NCBI GenBank assembly: GCA_002378565.1
Contig: DFSH01000061.1
Coordinates: 1-18,383, forward strand
Direction: 5' to 3'
Source of the DNA: Flavobacteriales bacterium UBA3442
GTDB lineage: Bacteria > Bacteroidota > Bacteroidia > Flavobacteriales > Schleiferiaceae
Length of the DNA stretch: 18,383 nt
The notes beneath the pieces were generated by a model. That model had not been told where the DNA came from, searched no databases, and worked only from the letters and a program-made list of their open reading frames with translations. The translations under genes were made by a program, and so were the position numbers. Within the stretch, counting starts at the first letter, position 1; every line of letters starts with the position of its first letter. Shown one piece after another: positions 1-7,329 of this stretch.

Positions 1-190
1 CTAGAGTGACATTTCCCTTGTTGATGAACTTTCCGTCTATATAATTATCAGATACAGAATAAACACGCTGCTGTTCTTCTGTGGCTTTGCCGCCGAACTC
101 AGGACTCAGATTCAGAAATAACACGCCAGCTCCAATGATGCTAACTGCTATGATTGCTACAAATAGGATCATCTTTTTTAATTTAGCCAT
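1..190 (-). CDS. MBL-fold metallo-hydrolase, N-terminal fragment (cut by window edge)
   Basis: Sixty-three codons are visible, read leftward from an ATG at 188-190, and the frame is still open at base 1. The protein begins with a short basic stretch (MAKLKKM) and one hydrophobic segment at about residues 8-27, so it is probably membrane-anchored or exported. A segment follows containing SPEFGG and, further on, DNYIDGKFIN. In my recollection this opening (SPxFGG, then a Sp-x-Y-x-DGKFxN stretch) is typical of the Bacteroidota MBL-fold hydrolases related to NAPE-hydrolysing phospholipase D and UlaG. The metal-binding HxHxDH motif would lie outside the window, so the enzyme class is inferred from the N-terminus alone. 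No Shine-Dalgarno sequence and no clear TAnnTTTG promoter were found upstream, but a small palindrome lies ten bases before the start. Confidence 0.6.
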   Translation of the reverse strand, partial: MAKLKKMILFVAIIAVSIIGAGVLFLNLSPEFGGKATEEQQRVYSVSDNYIDGKFINKGNVTL

Positions 191-199
191 TGGCTGCGA

Positions 200-218
200 G
201 TGAATTTTAATAATTCAC
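200..218. repeat. Palindrome (7-bp arms, 5-nt loop) just upstream of the MBL-fold gene
   Basis: GTGAATT at 200-206 and AATTCAC at 212-218 are perfect inverted repeats around the loop TTAAT. The element ends ten bases before the start codon of the leftward gene at 190. This is a plausible operator or a hairpin in the mRNA leader. It is AT-rich and short, so chance is possible. Confidence 0.35.
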
Positions 219-372
219 CCATGTTATTGAACGATAGGTTGCTAATTGCTCCCTGTATGTCAATCACTGTACCAAATGCCCGATGACTTTTTTTAGGTGT
301 CATTTTGTCTGTTACAGGTCAAGGTCTCTAGACACATAGTCTGATGGAATGGCAACCATTCGCTAAATGACT

Positions 373-390
373 TTTTACAGCCTTGTAAAA
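373..390. repeat. Inverted repeat downstream of the UDP-sugar dehydrogenase gene
   Basis: TTTTACA (373-379) and TGTAAAA (384-390) are perfect 7-bp arms around the loop GCCT. The element lies about 50 bases past the stop of the leftward dehydrogenase gene. The stem is AT-rich and no T-run follows in the leftward direction, so it is not a convincing intrinsic terminator. Its core TACAGCCTTGT (376-386) recurs exactly at 426-436, 50 bases away. Apart from these elements and the palindrome at 200-218, I see nothing else in 191-440. Confidence 0.3.
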
Positions 391-440
391 GATGATGATC
401 GGCATTTCAGGCAAGCCATAGAACCTACAGCCTTGTGATG

Positions 441-1721
441 CTATAGCCTCGCGTCCACTGACTCCCGTGGCAGCAGACCTTTTGCATCGAACACCACAGC
501 GGATTGGCTGGACTTGAGGTCATCCATCTTCAGGGTCAAGAATTGGTCATGTGAAACAGCCAGAATGATGGCGTCATAACCCTTGGGTTCCAAGGCCTCA
601 GCCAAGGGGAATCCCAGCTCATGCAGAACCTCGTCAGAGTTGGCCCATGGATCGTAGCAGTCTACATCTAGACCAAAAGCGATGAGCTCCTTTCTAATGT
701 CAACCACCTTGGTGTTGCGGATATCCGGGCAGTTTTCCTTGAAGGTGATACCTAGAATCAATGCCTTGCTGTTTTTCACAGCGCCTCCCTTGTCAATGAT
801 GAGCTTCACCACCTTGCTGGCCACAAATAGCCCCATGGAATCATTCACCCGTCTTCCGCTGAGGATGACAGCAGGATGGTAGCCAAGGCTTTTTGCTTTA
901 TGAGCCAGGTAATAAGGGTCTACACTGATGCAGTGACCGCCAACCAAGCCTGGACTGTAGGGGAGGAAGTTCCATTTGGTGCTTGCAGCCGCTAGCACAT
1001 CCCTGGTGTCAATGCCAACCCGATCAAAGATCAAGGCCAGTTCATTGACAAAGGAGATGTTGACATCTCGCTGTGCGTTTTCAATGGCTTTAGAGGCTTC
1101 CGCCACCTTCATGCTGGGTGCCAAATGGGTCCCGGCCGTGATGATGGTTTGGTAGAGTTCATCCACAAAAATGGCAGCTTCAGGCGTGGATCCTGAAGTC
1201 ACCTTCACAATGCTCGCCAGGGTGTTGACCTTGTCTCCGGGGTTGATGCGCTCAGGGCTGTAGCCACAGAAGAAATCGTTGTTGAATGTGAGCTGGCTCT
1301 CGGACTCAAGGATGGGGACACAATCATCTTCCGTGCAGCCAGGGTAGGTGGTAGACTCATAGATGACCACATCCCCAGGGTTGAGGAACTGACCAATCAT
1401 CTGACTGGCGTTTTTCAAGGGACCAAGGTCAGGGGCCTTGAGGTCATTGATGGGGGTTGGTACCGTGACGATGTAAACATTGGCCTTTGCCAAGTCTTGC
1501 TTGTCTGCAGTCACTGATAAATTGCCATTGAGGGCTTCTTGAAGTTCCTTGGGGTCGGCCTCCTTGGTGCTGTCTTTGCCAGCGTTCAATTCTTTGACGC
1601 GATCCCTGTTGATATCAAACCCAACCACCGCTTGATGCTTGCTGAAAGCTAGAGCCAGCGGGAGCCCCACGTAACCCATGCCAATGACGGCAATTGAAAT
1701 ATCTGTTGGCAATGTGTGCAT
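441..1721 (-). CDS. tviB: UDP-N-acetylglucosamine 6-dehydrogenase (TviB/WbpO-type nucleotide sugar dehydrogenase)
   Basis: This 426-residue cytosolic enzyme belongs to the UDP-glucose/GDP-mannose dehydrogenase family, which oxidises C6 of a UDP-sugar twice with NAD+. The N-terminal Rossmann nucleotide-binding motif GMGYVG is at residues 14-19. The central domain carries CGYSPERINPGDK (about 152-164), and the catalytic cysteine is Cys264 in GGHCISVDPYYL. The C-terminal UDP-binding domain has GITFKENCPDIRNTK (324-338) and YDPW (356-359). The SPERINPGDK and KENCPDIRNTK signatures match the TviB/WbpO branch, so UDP-GlcNAc or UDP-GalNAc is the likelier substrate than UDP-glucose; this is family-level inference. 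The product would be an acidic sugar nucleotide for surface polysaccharide, but no other polysaccharide gene is visible nearby. The ATG at 1719-1721 is chosen because a TAACTTTG promoter element lies four bases before it. The gene is divergent from the ABC transporter gene. Confidence 0.9.
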   Translation of the reverse strand: MHTLPTDISIAVIGMGYVGLPLALAFSKHQAVVGFDINRDRVKELNAGKDSTKEADPKELQEALNGNLSVTADKQDLAKANVYIVTVPTPINDLKAPDLGPLKNASQMIGQFLNPGDVVIYESTTYPGCTEDDCVPILESESQLTFNNDFFCGYSPERINPGDKVNTLASIVKVTSGSTPEAAIFVDELYQTIITAGTHLAPSMKVAEASKAIENAQRDVNISFVNELALIFDRVGIDTRDVLAAASTKWNFLPYSPGLVGGHCISVDPYYLAHKAKSLGYHPAVILSGRRVNDSMGLFVASKVVKLIIDKGGAVKNSKALILGITFKENCPDIRNTKVVDIRKELIAFGLDVDCYDPWANSDEVLHELGFPLAEALEPKGYDAIILAVSHDQFLTLKMDDLKSSQSAVVFDAKGLLPRESVDARL

Positions 1722-1725
1722 GAGA

Positions 1726-1733
1726 CAAAGTTA
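1726..1733 (-). promoter_or_regulatory. Bacteroidota -7 promoter element TAACTTTG for the UDP-sugar dehydrogenase gene
   Basis: On the leftward strand the sequence reads TAACTTTG TCTC ATG, a perfect match to the Bacteroidota -7 consensus TAnnTTTG. If the start point lies about four bases past the motif, as the known -7 centring implies, the transcript begins at or next to the AUG and is leaderless. No clear -33 TTG was seen at the expected distance. Confidence 0.6.
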
Positions 1734-1767
1734 CCGAAAAGTGAAGGGAAAGCCTCGGCTCAGAGCC

Positions 1768-1775
1768 TACTTTTG
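1768..1775 (+). promoter_or_regulatory. Bacteroidota -7 promoter element TACTTTTG for the ABC transporter operon
   Basis: The rightward strand reads TACTTTTG TAGG GTG, a perfect TAnnTTTG exactly four bases before the GTG at 1780. This supports the GTG as the real start and predicts a leaderless mRNA. The element is about 35 bp from the divergent -7 element at 1726-1733, so the two promoters share a 58-bp intergenic region. No clear -33 element was seen. Confidence 0.55.
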
Positions 1776-1779
1776 TAGG

Positions 1780-3558
1780 GTGAAATCTTTGTGGACATTG
1801 AATCGTTATTTCTGGCGCTACCGCTGGCGCTTTGCCATAGGATTCTTCTGCGTGGGAACGGCCGCAACCTTTGCTGTTTTCCCTGCAGTATTCATCCGCC
1901 GAGCCTTTGACGAAGTCGCAGTGGCCATGACGGAAATAGGTCTGGCAGGCAGCATGGCCTCAGAGCCATTGAAAAAAGCCTTGCTGATATACAGTCTGGT
2001 CATCCTTGGAATGAGCGTCATGAAAGGCCTGTTCACCTTTTTGATGAGGCAAACCCTCATCGTCATGTCGCGACTGATTGAGGCAGACTTGAAAGACGAC
2101 ATCTATGCGCATTACCAAAGCCTGGATCAGGCTTTTTACCTCAGAAATTCTACAGGGGATTTGATGAATCGCATCTCTGAGGATGTCAGCCGGGTTCGGA
2201 TGTACCTGGGGCCGGCCTTGATGTACAGCATCAACATGCTTTTTTCCCTGACCTTGACCTTGAGTTTCATGTTCTCAGTGGACGTGAAACTGAGTGTCAT
2301 GACCCTGGCGCCCATGCCCTTGATTGTCTGGAGTATTTACCGGGTATCCAAGCTGATTAACCAGCGAAGCACAGCAGTTCAAGCGCAGCAATCTGCCATC
2401 TCCACCTTAGCACAAGAAACCTTTTCAGGTATCAGAGTCCTCAAGTCCTTTGCCCTTGAGAAGGGACAGTCTGAGCGCCATTTGATCAGTGCCAATGCAT
2501 CCTTTGCTCGCAATGAAGGGCTATACCGTGTGAATGCCCTGTTCATGCCCTTGATGCTTTTGCTGGTTGGCGTGAGCACAGCCATCGCGGTCTGGGTTGG
2601 CGGTCAAGGGGTTGTTGATGGGCGATTGACCCCTGGTGTCATTGCCGAATTTGTCTTCTATGTCGGTCTATTGACATGGCCAATTGCCAGCATGGGCTGG
2701 GTCGTTAGCCTCACGCAACGCGCAGCTGCATCCATGCAACGCATCAATGACTTCCTTCAAGCAGAGCCTAGTGTCGCATCGGAGGCTGATACCATAGCGC
2801 CTTCAGTCATTCAAGGGGCCTTGGTGGTGGACAAGGTGTCACTGACCTATGAAAGTGGCATTGAGGCCTTGAAAGAAGTCAGCTTTACCATCAAGGCGGG
2901 AGAAACAGTGGTCATTGTGGGTCGGACCGGATCAGGAAAAACCAGCCTGGCCCATTTGCTGACTCGCCAAATGGATCCCAGCAAGGGACAGATCGCTATG
3001 GATGGCCTGGACATCAAGCAATGGCCATTGAATGATTTGAGGCATGCCATTGGCATGGTGCCACAAGACAGCTTCTTGTTCAGCGACACGGTGGCTGAGA
3101 ACATTGCCTTTGGCGACGCCAATGCAAGCCGTGAAGCCATTGAAAAGGAAGCAAAACTGGCTTGCGTGCACGACGACATCATGGGATTCACAATGAACTA
3201 TGACACTGTGGTTGGCGAACGAGGGGTGACCCTGTCTGGCGGACAAAAGCAACGCATCTGCATTGCCCGAGCCATGATGAAGCAGCCTGCACTGATGGTT
3301 TTTGATGACGCCCTGAGTGCTGTTGACAGCGAAACAGAATCCCAGCTCTTGGAGGGGTTAAAAAGCCGTTTGAAGGGTTTGACCTCCATCATCATCACCC
3401 AGCGCCTGAATGCTGTGCATCAAGCTGATCAAATCCTTGTCATGGATGCAGGTCAATTGGTGCAATCAGGCAAGCATCGAGACCTCATGCAAGAAGAGGG
3501 GCTCTATGCCGACCTTTACCGTTTACAAAACCCCATTGATTCCAGCACACCATCATGA
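1780..3558 (+). CDS. ABC exporter half-transporter (membrane domain + ATPase) with degenerate ATPase site
   Basis: This 592-residue half-transporter of the type IV ABC exporter (MdlA/YheI/MsbA-like) group resides in the inner membrane. The transmembrane domain spans about residues 15-310. The nucleotide-binding domain has Walker A GRTGSGKT (381-388), Q-loop Gln429 in VPQDSFLF, signature LSGGQ (485-489), Walker B LMVFDD (505-510) and D-loop SAVD. The usual catalytic glutamate is Asp510, and the switch histidine is replaced by Gln541 in ITQRL. Both changes are typical of the degenerate subunit of heterodimeric exporters, yet no partner gene is adjacent. A longer frame begins at an ATG at 1678, but its first 34 residues overlap the divergent gene. 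The GTG at 1780 fits the family N-terminus (KSLWTLNRYFWRYRW) and follows a promoter motif. The stop overlaps the rsmB start (ATGA). The substrate is unknown. Confidence 0.85.
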   Translation: MKSLWTLNRYFWRYRWRFAIGFFCVGTAATFAVFPAVFIRRAFDEVAVAMTEIGLAGSMASEPLKKALLIYSLVILGMSVMKGLFTFLMRQTLIVMSRLIEADLKDDIYAHYQSLDQAFYLRNSTGDLMNRISEDVSRVRMYLGPALMYSINMLFSLTLTLSFMFSVDVKLSVMTLAPMPLIVWSIYRVSKLINQRSTAVQAQQSAISTLAQETFSGIRVLKSFALEKGQSERHLISANASFARNEGLYRVNALFMPLMLLLVGVSTAIAVWVGGQGVVDGRLTPGVIAEFVFYVGLLTWPIASMGWVVSLTQRAAASMQRINDFLQAEPSVASEADTIAPSVIQGALVVDKVSLTYESGIEALKEVSFTIKAGETVVIVGRTGSGKTSLAHLLTRQMDPSKGQIAMDGLDIKQWPLNDLRHAIGMVPQDSFLFSDTVAENIAFGDANASREAIEKEAKLACVHDDIMGFTMNYDTVVGERGVTLSGGQKQRICIARAMMKQPALMVFDDALSAVDSETESQLLEGLKSRLKGLTSIIITQRLNAVHQADQILVMDAGQLVQSGKHRDLMQEEGLYADLYRLQNPIDSSTPS

Positions 3559-4715
3559 AAGCTTACCCCAATTTGATTGAAGGAGTCATCGAGGTCTTGG
3601 TACAGACATTTGGCAAGCACATCTATGCTGACAAAGTGATTCAGCATATCCTGAAAGAGAACAAGAAATGGGGATCCAGAGACCGAAAGTTTGTGGCAAA
3701 CCACAGCTATGAAATCATCAGAAACTGGCGCTTGCTATGGCACATCTTGGGTGAAGATCCGAGCATGAAGCGCAAGCATCTCATGGAGCTTTTTGATGCG
3801 TATTGGAACTGGCTGGAAACGGGGTCTGAGATTCCTGAAGGCCTGCCCTTGGGTGTGGTTGAGAGCTACGCAGCGTGGTTTGACGAGCGTGCCAGCAATG
3901 AGTTGGGCGACCATTGGCCTGCATTGGCTCATGCCTTGAATCAGCCAGCTTCTGTGGTGCTTCGCAACAACGTGCTCAGGCAAGACCGCAAGTCTTTGGT
4001 GGAAATCCTGACCAAGGAAGGCATCGATTGTGAAGTGAGTGATGTAGCTGATGAGTCTGTGGTGTTAGCCAAACGACCCAAGTTGATGCATTTGAAAAGC
4101 TACCAGAAGGGCCGTTTTGAAATCCAAGACGGCGGATCACAGTTGATTGTTCAACATTTGGATTTGCAGCCGGGGGAACGTTTTTTTGATGCCTGTTGCG
4201 GCGCTGGAGGCAAGGCCATCCAGGCAGCATCCATCATGGGCAACCTGGGAGAAATCCTTGCCATGGACACCAATGACAAAGCTTTGAGTGAATGCCGCCG
4301 CCGGGCTAAGCGCAATGGCGTTGACATCATCACCACGGAGTCCATCAAGCGACCTGCCTCAGTGCTCGTGCACCAGGAATGGGCTGATAAATTACTTTTG
4401 GATGTCCCTTGCTCTGGCAGCGGGGTGATTCGCCGCGATGTTGACAGCAAATGGAAATTGCAGCCGGAGCATTTGGATAAAACCATCCAAACACAGAAGG
4501 ATATCCTCCACAAATACCACAGCACCCTGAAGCCAGGTGGCACGATGGTCTATGCAACATGCAGCATCCTTCGGTCAGAGAATGAGGACCAAGTAGTCAG
4601 CTTCATGGAAGCTTTCGGTGAGGACTTCACCCTGGTGGATGAGTTCCGCTTGTCGCCAGAGCATCCCCATTCAGATGGTTACTTCATTGCAATTTTCCAA
4701 AAGCATGACGACTGA
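3555..4715 (+). CDS. rsmB: RsmB/NOP-family rRNA (cytosine-5) methyltransferase
   Basis: This 386-residue SAM-dependent methyltransferase forms 5-methylcytosine in rRNA. The E. coli family member RsmB acts on C967 of 16S rRNA, but the exact target here is not provable. A NusB-like N-terminal region (about 1-70, with WGSRDRKFVANHSYEIIRNW) precedes the PUA-like linker and the Rossmann catalytic domain. Motif I is FFDACCGAGGKA (210-221). Motif IV is DVPCSGSG with Cys286, followed by VIRRDVDSKW. Motif VI is ATCS with Cys336, followed by ILRSEN. In this family the motif VI cysteine is the nucleophile and the motif IV cysteine assists release. The start ATG overlaps the ABC transporter stop by four bases, and the 3' end overlaps murQ by 11 bases, so the three genes are probably co-transcribed and translationally coupled. 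Confidence 0.87.
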   Translation: MKAYPNLIEGVIEVLVQTFGKHIYADKVIQHILKENKKWGSRDRKFVANHSYEIIRNWRLLWHILGEDPSMKRKHLMELFDAYWNWLETGSEIPEGLPLGVVESYAAWFDERASNELGDHWPALAHALNQPASVVLRNNVLRQDRKSLVEILTKEGIDCEVSDVADESVVLAKRPKLMHLKSYQKGRFEIQDGGSQLIVQHLDLQPGERFFDACCGAGGKAIQAASIMGNLGEILAMDTNDKALSECRRRAKRNGVDIITTESIKRPASVLVHQEWADKLLLDVPCSGSGVIRRDVDSKWKLQPEHLDKTIQTQKDILHKYHSTLKPGGTMVYATCSILRSENEDQVVSFMEAFGEDFTLVDEFRLSPEHPHSDGYFIAIFQKHDD

Positions 4716-5508
4716 GTCGCCATCTAATCACCAAAATTTGGAGCTGCAAAGCACCCAAGAATTGCTTGAAGGCATCAACGGTGAGGATCAGCAAGTAGCG
4801 CATGCTGTGAAGGCTGTGATTCCAGCCATTGAGGCCTTGGTTGATGCCATCTTGCCAGCCATGAGAAAGGGTGGTCGCTTGTTTTATATCGGCGCTGGAA
4901 CCTCAGGCCGACTAGGCATTGTGGACGCTTCAGAGTGCCCGCCAACCTTTGGTGTTGACCATGGTGTGGTTGTTGGTCTGATGGCCGGGGGTGACCAAGC
5001 CATCCGAAAGGCAGTGGAAGATGCAGAGGATGACGATCAATTGGCTTGGCAGGACTTAACCGCCCATGGCATTGGACCCAATGATTGCCTGATTGGCATC
5101 GCGGCAAGTGGAAGGACACCCTACGTCATTGGCGGCCTCAAACAAGCCAGGGAAACAGGCCTTGTGACCGGAGCCATCGTTTGCAATGCCGATTCCAAGG
5201 TGGCTGCCACAGCAGCGTACCCCATAGAGGCCATTGTGGGGCCAGAATTCATCACAGGTAGCACCCGCATGAAAGCGGGCACAGCACAAAAGCTCATCCT
5301 AAACATGATCAGCACCAGCTTGATGATTCAAATGGGCCATGTAGAGGGCAACAAAATGGTTGATATGCAATTGAGCAATGCAAAACTCATTGAGCGAGGC
5401 ACGGCCATGGTGATGGAATCGACCCAGCTGCAGCAAAAGGAGGCGAAGGCATTGTTGCTCAAGATGGGCTCTGTTCGCAAGGCGGTTGAAGCCTATCGCA
5501 ACAGCTAG
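4705..5508 (+). CDS. murQ: N-acetylmuramic acid 6-phosphate etherase
   Basis: MurQ cleaves the D-lactyl ether of MurNAc-6-phosphate, giving GlcNAc-6-phosphate and D-lactate during cell-wall sugar recycling in the cytosol. The 267-residue protein has a SIS fold with GAGTSGRLG (63-71) and DASECPPTFG (74-83). Glu77 and Glu108 (in EDAED) align with the E. coli catalytic pair Glu83/Glu114. GIAASGRTPYV and GSTRMKAGTAQK are further family hallmarks. It is shorter at the C-terminus than the E. coli enzyme (298 residues). The frame is open upstream to 4618, but the ATG at 4705 is preferred because it gives a normal N-terminus and only an 11-base overlap with rsmB. The stop codon shares bases with that of the convergent murI. 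No MurNAc kinase or transporter gene is next to it. Confidence 0.93.
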   Translation: MTTESPSNHQNLELQSTQELLEGINGEDQQVAHAVKAVIPAIEALVDAILPAMRKGGRLFYIGAGTSGRLGIVDASECPPTFGVDHGVVVGLMAGGDQAIRKAVEDAEDDDQLAWQDLTAHGIGPNDCLIGIAASGRTPYVIGGLKQARETGLVTGAIVCNADSKVAATAAYPIEAIVGPEFITGSTRMKAGTAQKLILNMISTSLMIQMGHVEGNKMVDMQLSNAKLIERGTAMVMESTQLQQKEAKALLLKMGSVRKAVEAYRNS

Positions 5509-6296
5509 TCCCAGATCCGCTCTTCCGTTAACTGCACACCCTTGCCCATGAATTTAGCGGCAATGGCTTCAAAGCTTTCAGTGTAGTCACTCACAGCACA
5601 TCGCATGGTGGCATCGCTCTGGTTGCTCAACAAGCCCATGCCCTTCAAATCCGATGCAATGGCAGTTGCCACGATGCTTGGCACATTGAGCATGGTGGTT
5701 GTCGCGTTGAGTTTGGCACTGATTTGATCTGCGACCAGTGGGTAGTGGGTGCAGGCAAGCACCATGTGATCCACGGGAACTTGGTTGGCCATGTAAAACT
5801 TGATGGTGGCGTCCACCAACGCTTCATCCAAAGGCGAGGCTTCAATCACAGGCGCCAGCAATGGCGTTGCCATGGCATGGATGATGGCTTGTGGCAAAAC
5901 TGCTGCGATGCGTTGGCTGTAGATGCCAGAATCGATGGTGGCCCGAGTCCCCCACACGGCTATGTTTTTGGACCCACTGGCTTCAATAGCTGCAATCACG
6001 GGATCAATGACATTGAAAATGGGTACGTTCAAATGTGCTTGAAGGTGATCAAAGGCAACAGCAGAGGCGGAATTGCAAGCTATGACAATGGCCTTGGCGC
6101 CTTGGTCCACCAAGTGACGGGCAATTTTCAAGGAAAATCCTCGGATAGCCTCAGGGGACTTGTCCCCATAAGGTAGGTGCTCGGTGTCACCAAAGTACAA
6201 GAGGGATTCCCTGGGAAGGGCCTTTGCAAGTGCACGGGCAACAGTCAGGCCGCCCACACCAGAATCAAACAGCCCAATGGGGCCATTTGCGTGCAT
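5505..6296 (-). CDS. murI: Glutamate racemase
   Basis: MurI interconverts L- and D-glutamate and supplies D-Glu for the peptidoglycan stem peptide. The 263-residue protein begins with the family motif GLFDSGVGGLT. It has both catalytic cysteines, Cys74 in IACNSASA and Cys182 in LACTHYPL, plus FGDTEHLPYG. A GTG at 6297-6299 directly precedes the ATG at 6294-6296. The ATG is chosen because it makes a TGATG junction with the stop of the upstream ompH gene, a common arrangement for translational coupling. It is the last gene of the long leftward envelope operon. Its TAG stop (5505-5507) and the murQ TAG (5506-5508) share one palindromic CTAG, leaving no space for a terminator between the convergent units. 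Confidence 0.95.
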   Translation of the reverse strand: MHANGPIGLFDSGVGGLTVARALAKALPRESLLYFGDTEHLPYGDKSPEAIRGFSLKIARHLVDQGAKAIVIACNSASAVAFDHLQAHLNVPIFNVIDPVIAAIEASGSKNIAVWGTRATIDSGIYSQRIAAVLPQAIIHAMATPLLAPVIEASPLDEALVDATIKFYMANQVPVDHMVLACTHYPLVADQISAKLNATTTMLNVPSIVATAIASDLKGMGLLSNQSDATMRCAVSDYTESFEAIAAKFMGKGVQLTEERIWD

Positions 6297-6802
6297 CACA
6301 TGCTGAGTTTGGCCTTCACTGCAGTGGTAAGATCCAACCCACCACTGGCGAAGATGATCATGCCCTTGCTCTTGGATGCATCCAACACATAGTTAGCTTT
6401 GCTCTCCTTGGCTGCCTCGTTGATGGCTGCTTGAAGCTTTTCGTACACGGGTGTGACAAGCTCCATTTCCTTGCTTTGCAGGGTTTTCTGTGCAGACTTC
6501 AAGTACTCCTGAATGGTGTTGTACATGTCCTGCAATCGCTGCTGTTCCTGGCGTTGACGAAGCTCAGTCCATGTGCCTGCATTGGCCTGAAGGGTCTGTG
6601 CACCGCGCTCAAGTTCAGCGTTCATCTCCTTTGCCTCAGATTCAAACCTTGCTTGATCAGCTTGCAAGGTGGTCATGACCGCTTGGTATTCAGGCATTTC
6701 AACAAGCATGCTGTCGACGTTGATGTGAGCAACGGCGCTTTGTGCAAATGCTGGAGCCATCATGGCAACAGTCAGGGCGAGGGTGGTAAGTGTCTTTTTC
6801 AT
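6296..6802 (-). CDS. OmpH/Skp-family periplasmic chaperone (second copy)
   Basis: This 168-residue exported protein begins with a clear signal peptide (MKKTLTTLALTVAMMAPAFA, cleavage about residue 20-21). The mature part starts with VAHINVDSMLVEMPEYQAV, the usual OmpH opening, and continues into a long charged helical region (about 45-120) expected to form the coiled-coil tentacles of Skp. It ends with a beta segment (ANYVLDASKSKGMIIFASGG) that forms the trimerisation body in Skp. Proteins of this family carry unfolded outer-membrane proteins across the periplasm to BamA. It lies directly after a paralogue and bamA. The leader sequence contains TAACTTTA seven bases before the ATG, one base off the -7 promoter consensus, so a weak internal promoter is possible. 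Confidence 0.88.
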   Translation of the reverse strand: MKKTLTTLALTVAMMAPAFAQSAVAHINVDSMLVEMPEYQAVMTTLQADQARFESEAKEMNAELERGAQTLQANAGTWTELRQRQEQQRLQDMYNTIQEYLKSAQKTLQSKEMELVTPVYEKLQAAINEAAKESKANYVLDASKSKGMIIFASGGLDLTTAVKAKLSM

Positions 6803-6820
6803 AAGGGTGTAAAGTTAAGG

Positions 6821-7324
6821 CTAGTAGCCCAATTGTTTGAGTACGTCTTGGGAATAATCATTGGACTCTCGGGCGTAGACGACAGCAATGCCGGACCCCT
6901 TGTCAAACATGAAGTCCAATTTTTTTCTCCTGGCCACTTCCACAATGGCAGAAGCCACCATGGCTTGCACAGGCGCCACCAATTCCAATCGCTTGGCAAA
7001 GAGTTGGCCCTCGGGTCCAAAATAGGCTTGCTGCAGAGCCATCGAGCTGTCTTGCAAGCCGTCGATGTAGCGTTGTCGTTGTGCAACCATGTCCGTCGTC
7101 AACAGCACCTTTTCTGCATTGAGTTGACCTTGGAGAGCAGCCATGTCATCAAGCATGCTGGAAATCTCACCCTCCCATTGCTTGGAAAGTCGCTCGAGCT
7201 CCACTTGTGCTTCGCGGTATTCAGGCACAGCTTCCAAGATCTGCTGGCTGTCCACATAGCCCAATCGCTGGCTGAAAACCAGAGAGGGGAGGATGAAAGT
7301 CAACAGAAGAAGGAAGCGTTTCAT
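6821..7324 (-). CDS. OmpH/Skp-family periplasmic chaperone (first copy)
   Basis: This 167-residue protein has a signal peptide (MKRFLLLLTFILPSLVFS, cleavage about residue 18-19), then the OmpH-type opening QRLGYVDSQQILEAVPEYREA. A helical, charged stretch (about 40-115) and a C-terminal beta segment with LDFMFDKGSGIAVVYA follow. It is clearly related to the adjacent downstream copy, but the helical regions have diverged. The tandem pair next to bamA is typical of Bacteroidota. It starts five bases after the bamA stop, so it is in the same transcript. The two copies could form mixed trimers or serve different clients; the sequence does not decide this. Confidence 0.87.
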   Translation of the reverse strand: MKRFLLLLTFILPSLVFSQRLGYVDSQQILEAVPEYREAQVELERLSKQWEGEISSMLDDMAALQGQLNAEKVLLTTDMVAQRQRYIDGLQDSSMALQQAYFGPEGQLFAKRLELVAPVQAMVASAIVEVARRKKLDFMFDKGSGIAVVYARESNDYSQDVLKQLGY

Positions 7325-7329
7325 GGTGG

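Noticed and set aside
373..390. Intrinsic terminator for the UDP-sugar dehydrogenase gene.
   Set aside because: The stem is weak and AT-rich, and no T-run follows it in the leftward direction.
1678..1779. A 34-residue upstream extension of the ABC exporter from the ATG at 1678.
   Set aside because: It overlaps the divergent dehydrogenase gene, is unlike family N-termini, and the promoter motif at 1768-1775 would start transcription after it.
4618..4704. A 29-residue upstream extension of MurQ.
   Set aside because: It is the out-of-frame shadow of the end of rsmB; the ATG at 4705 gives the normal family N-terminus.
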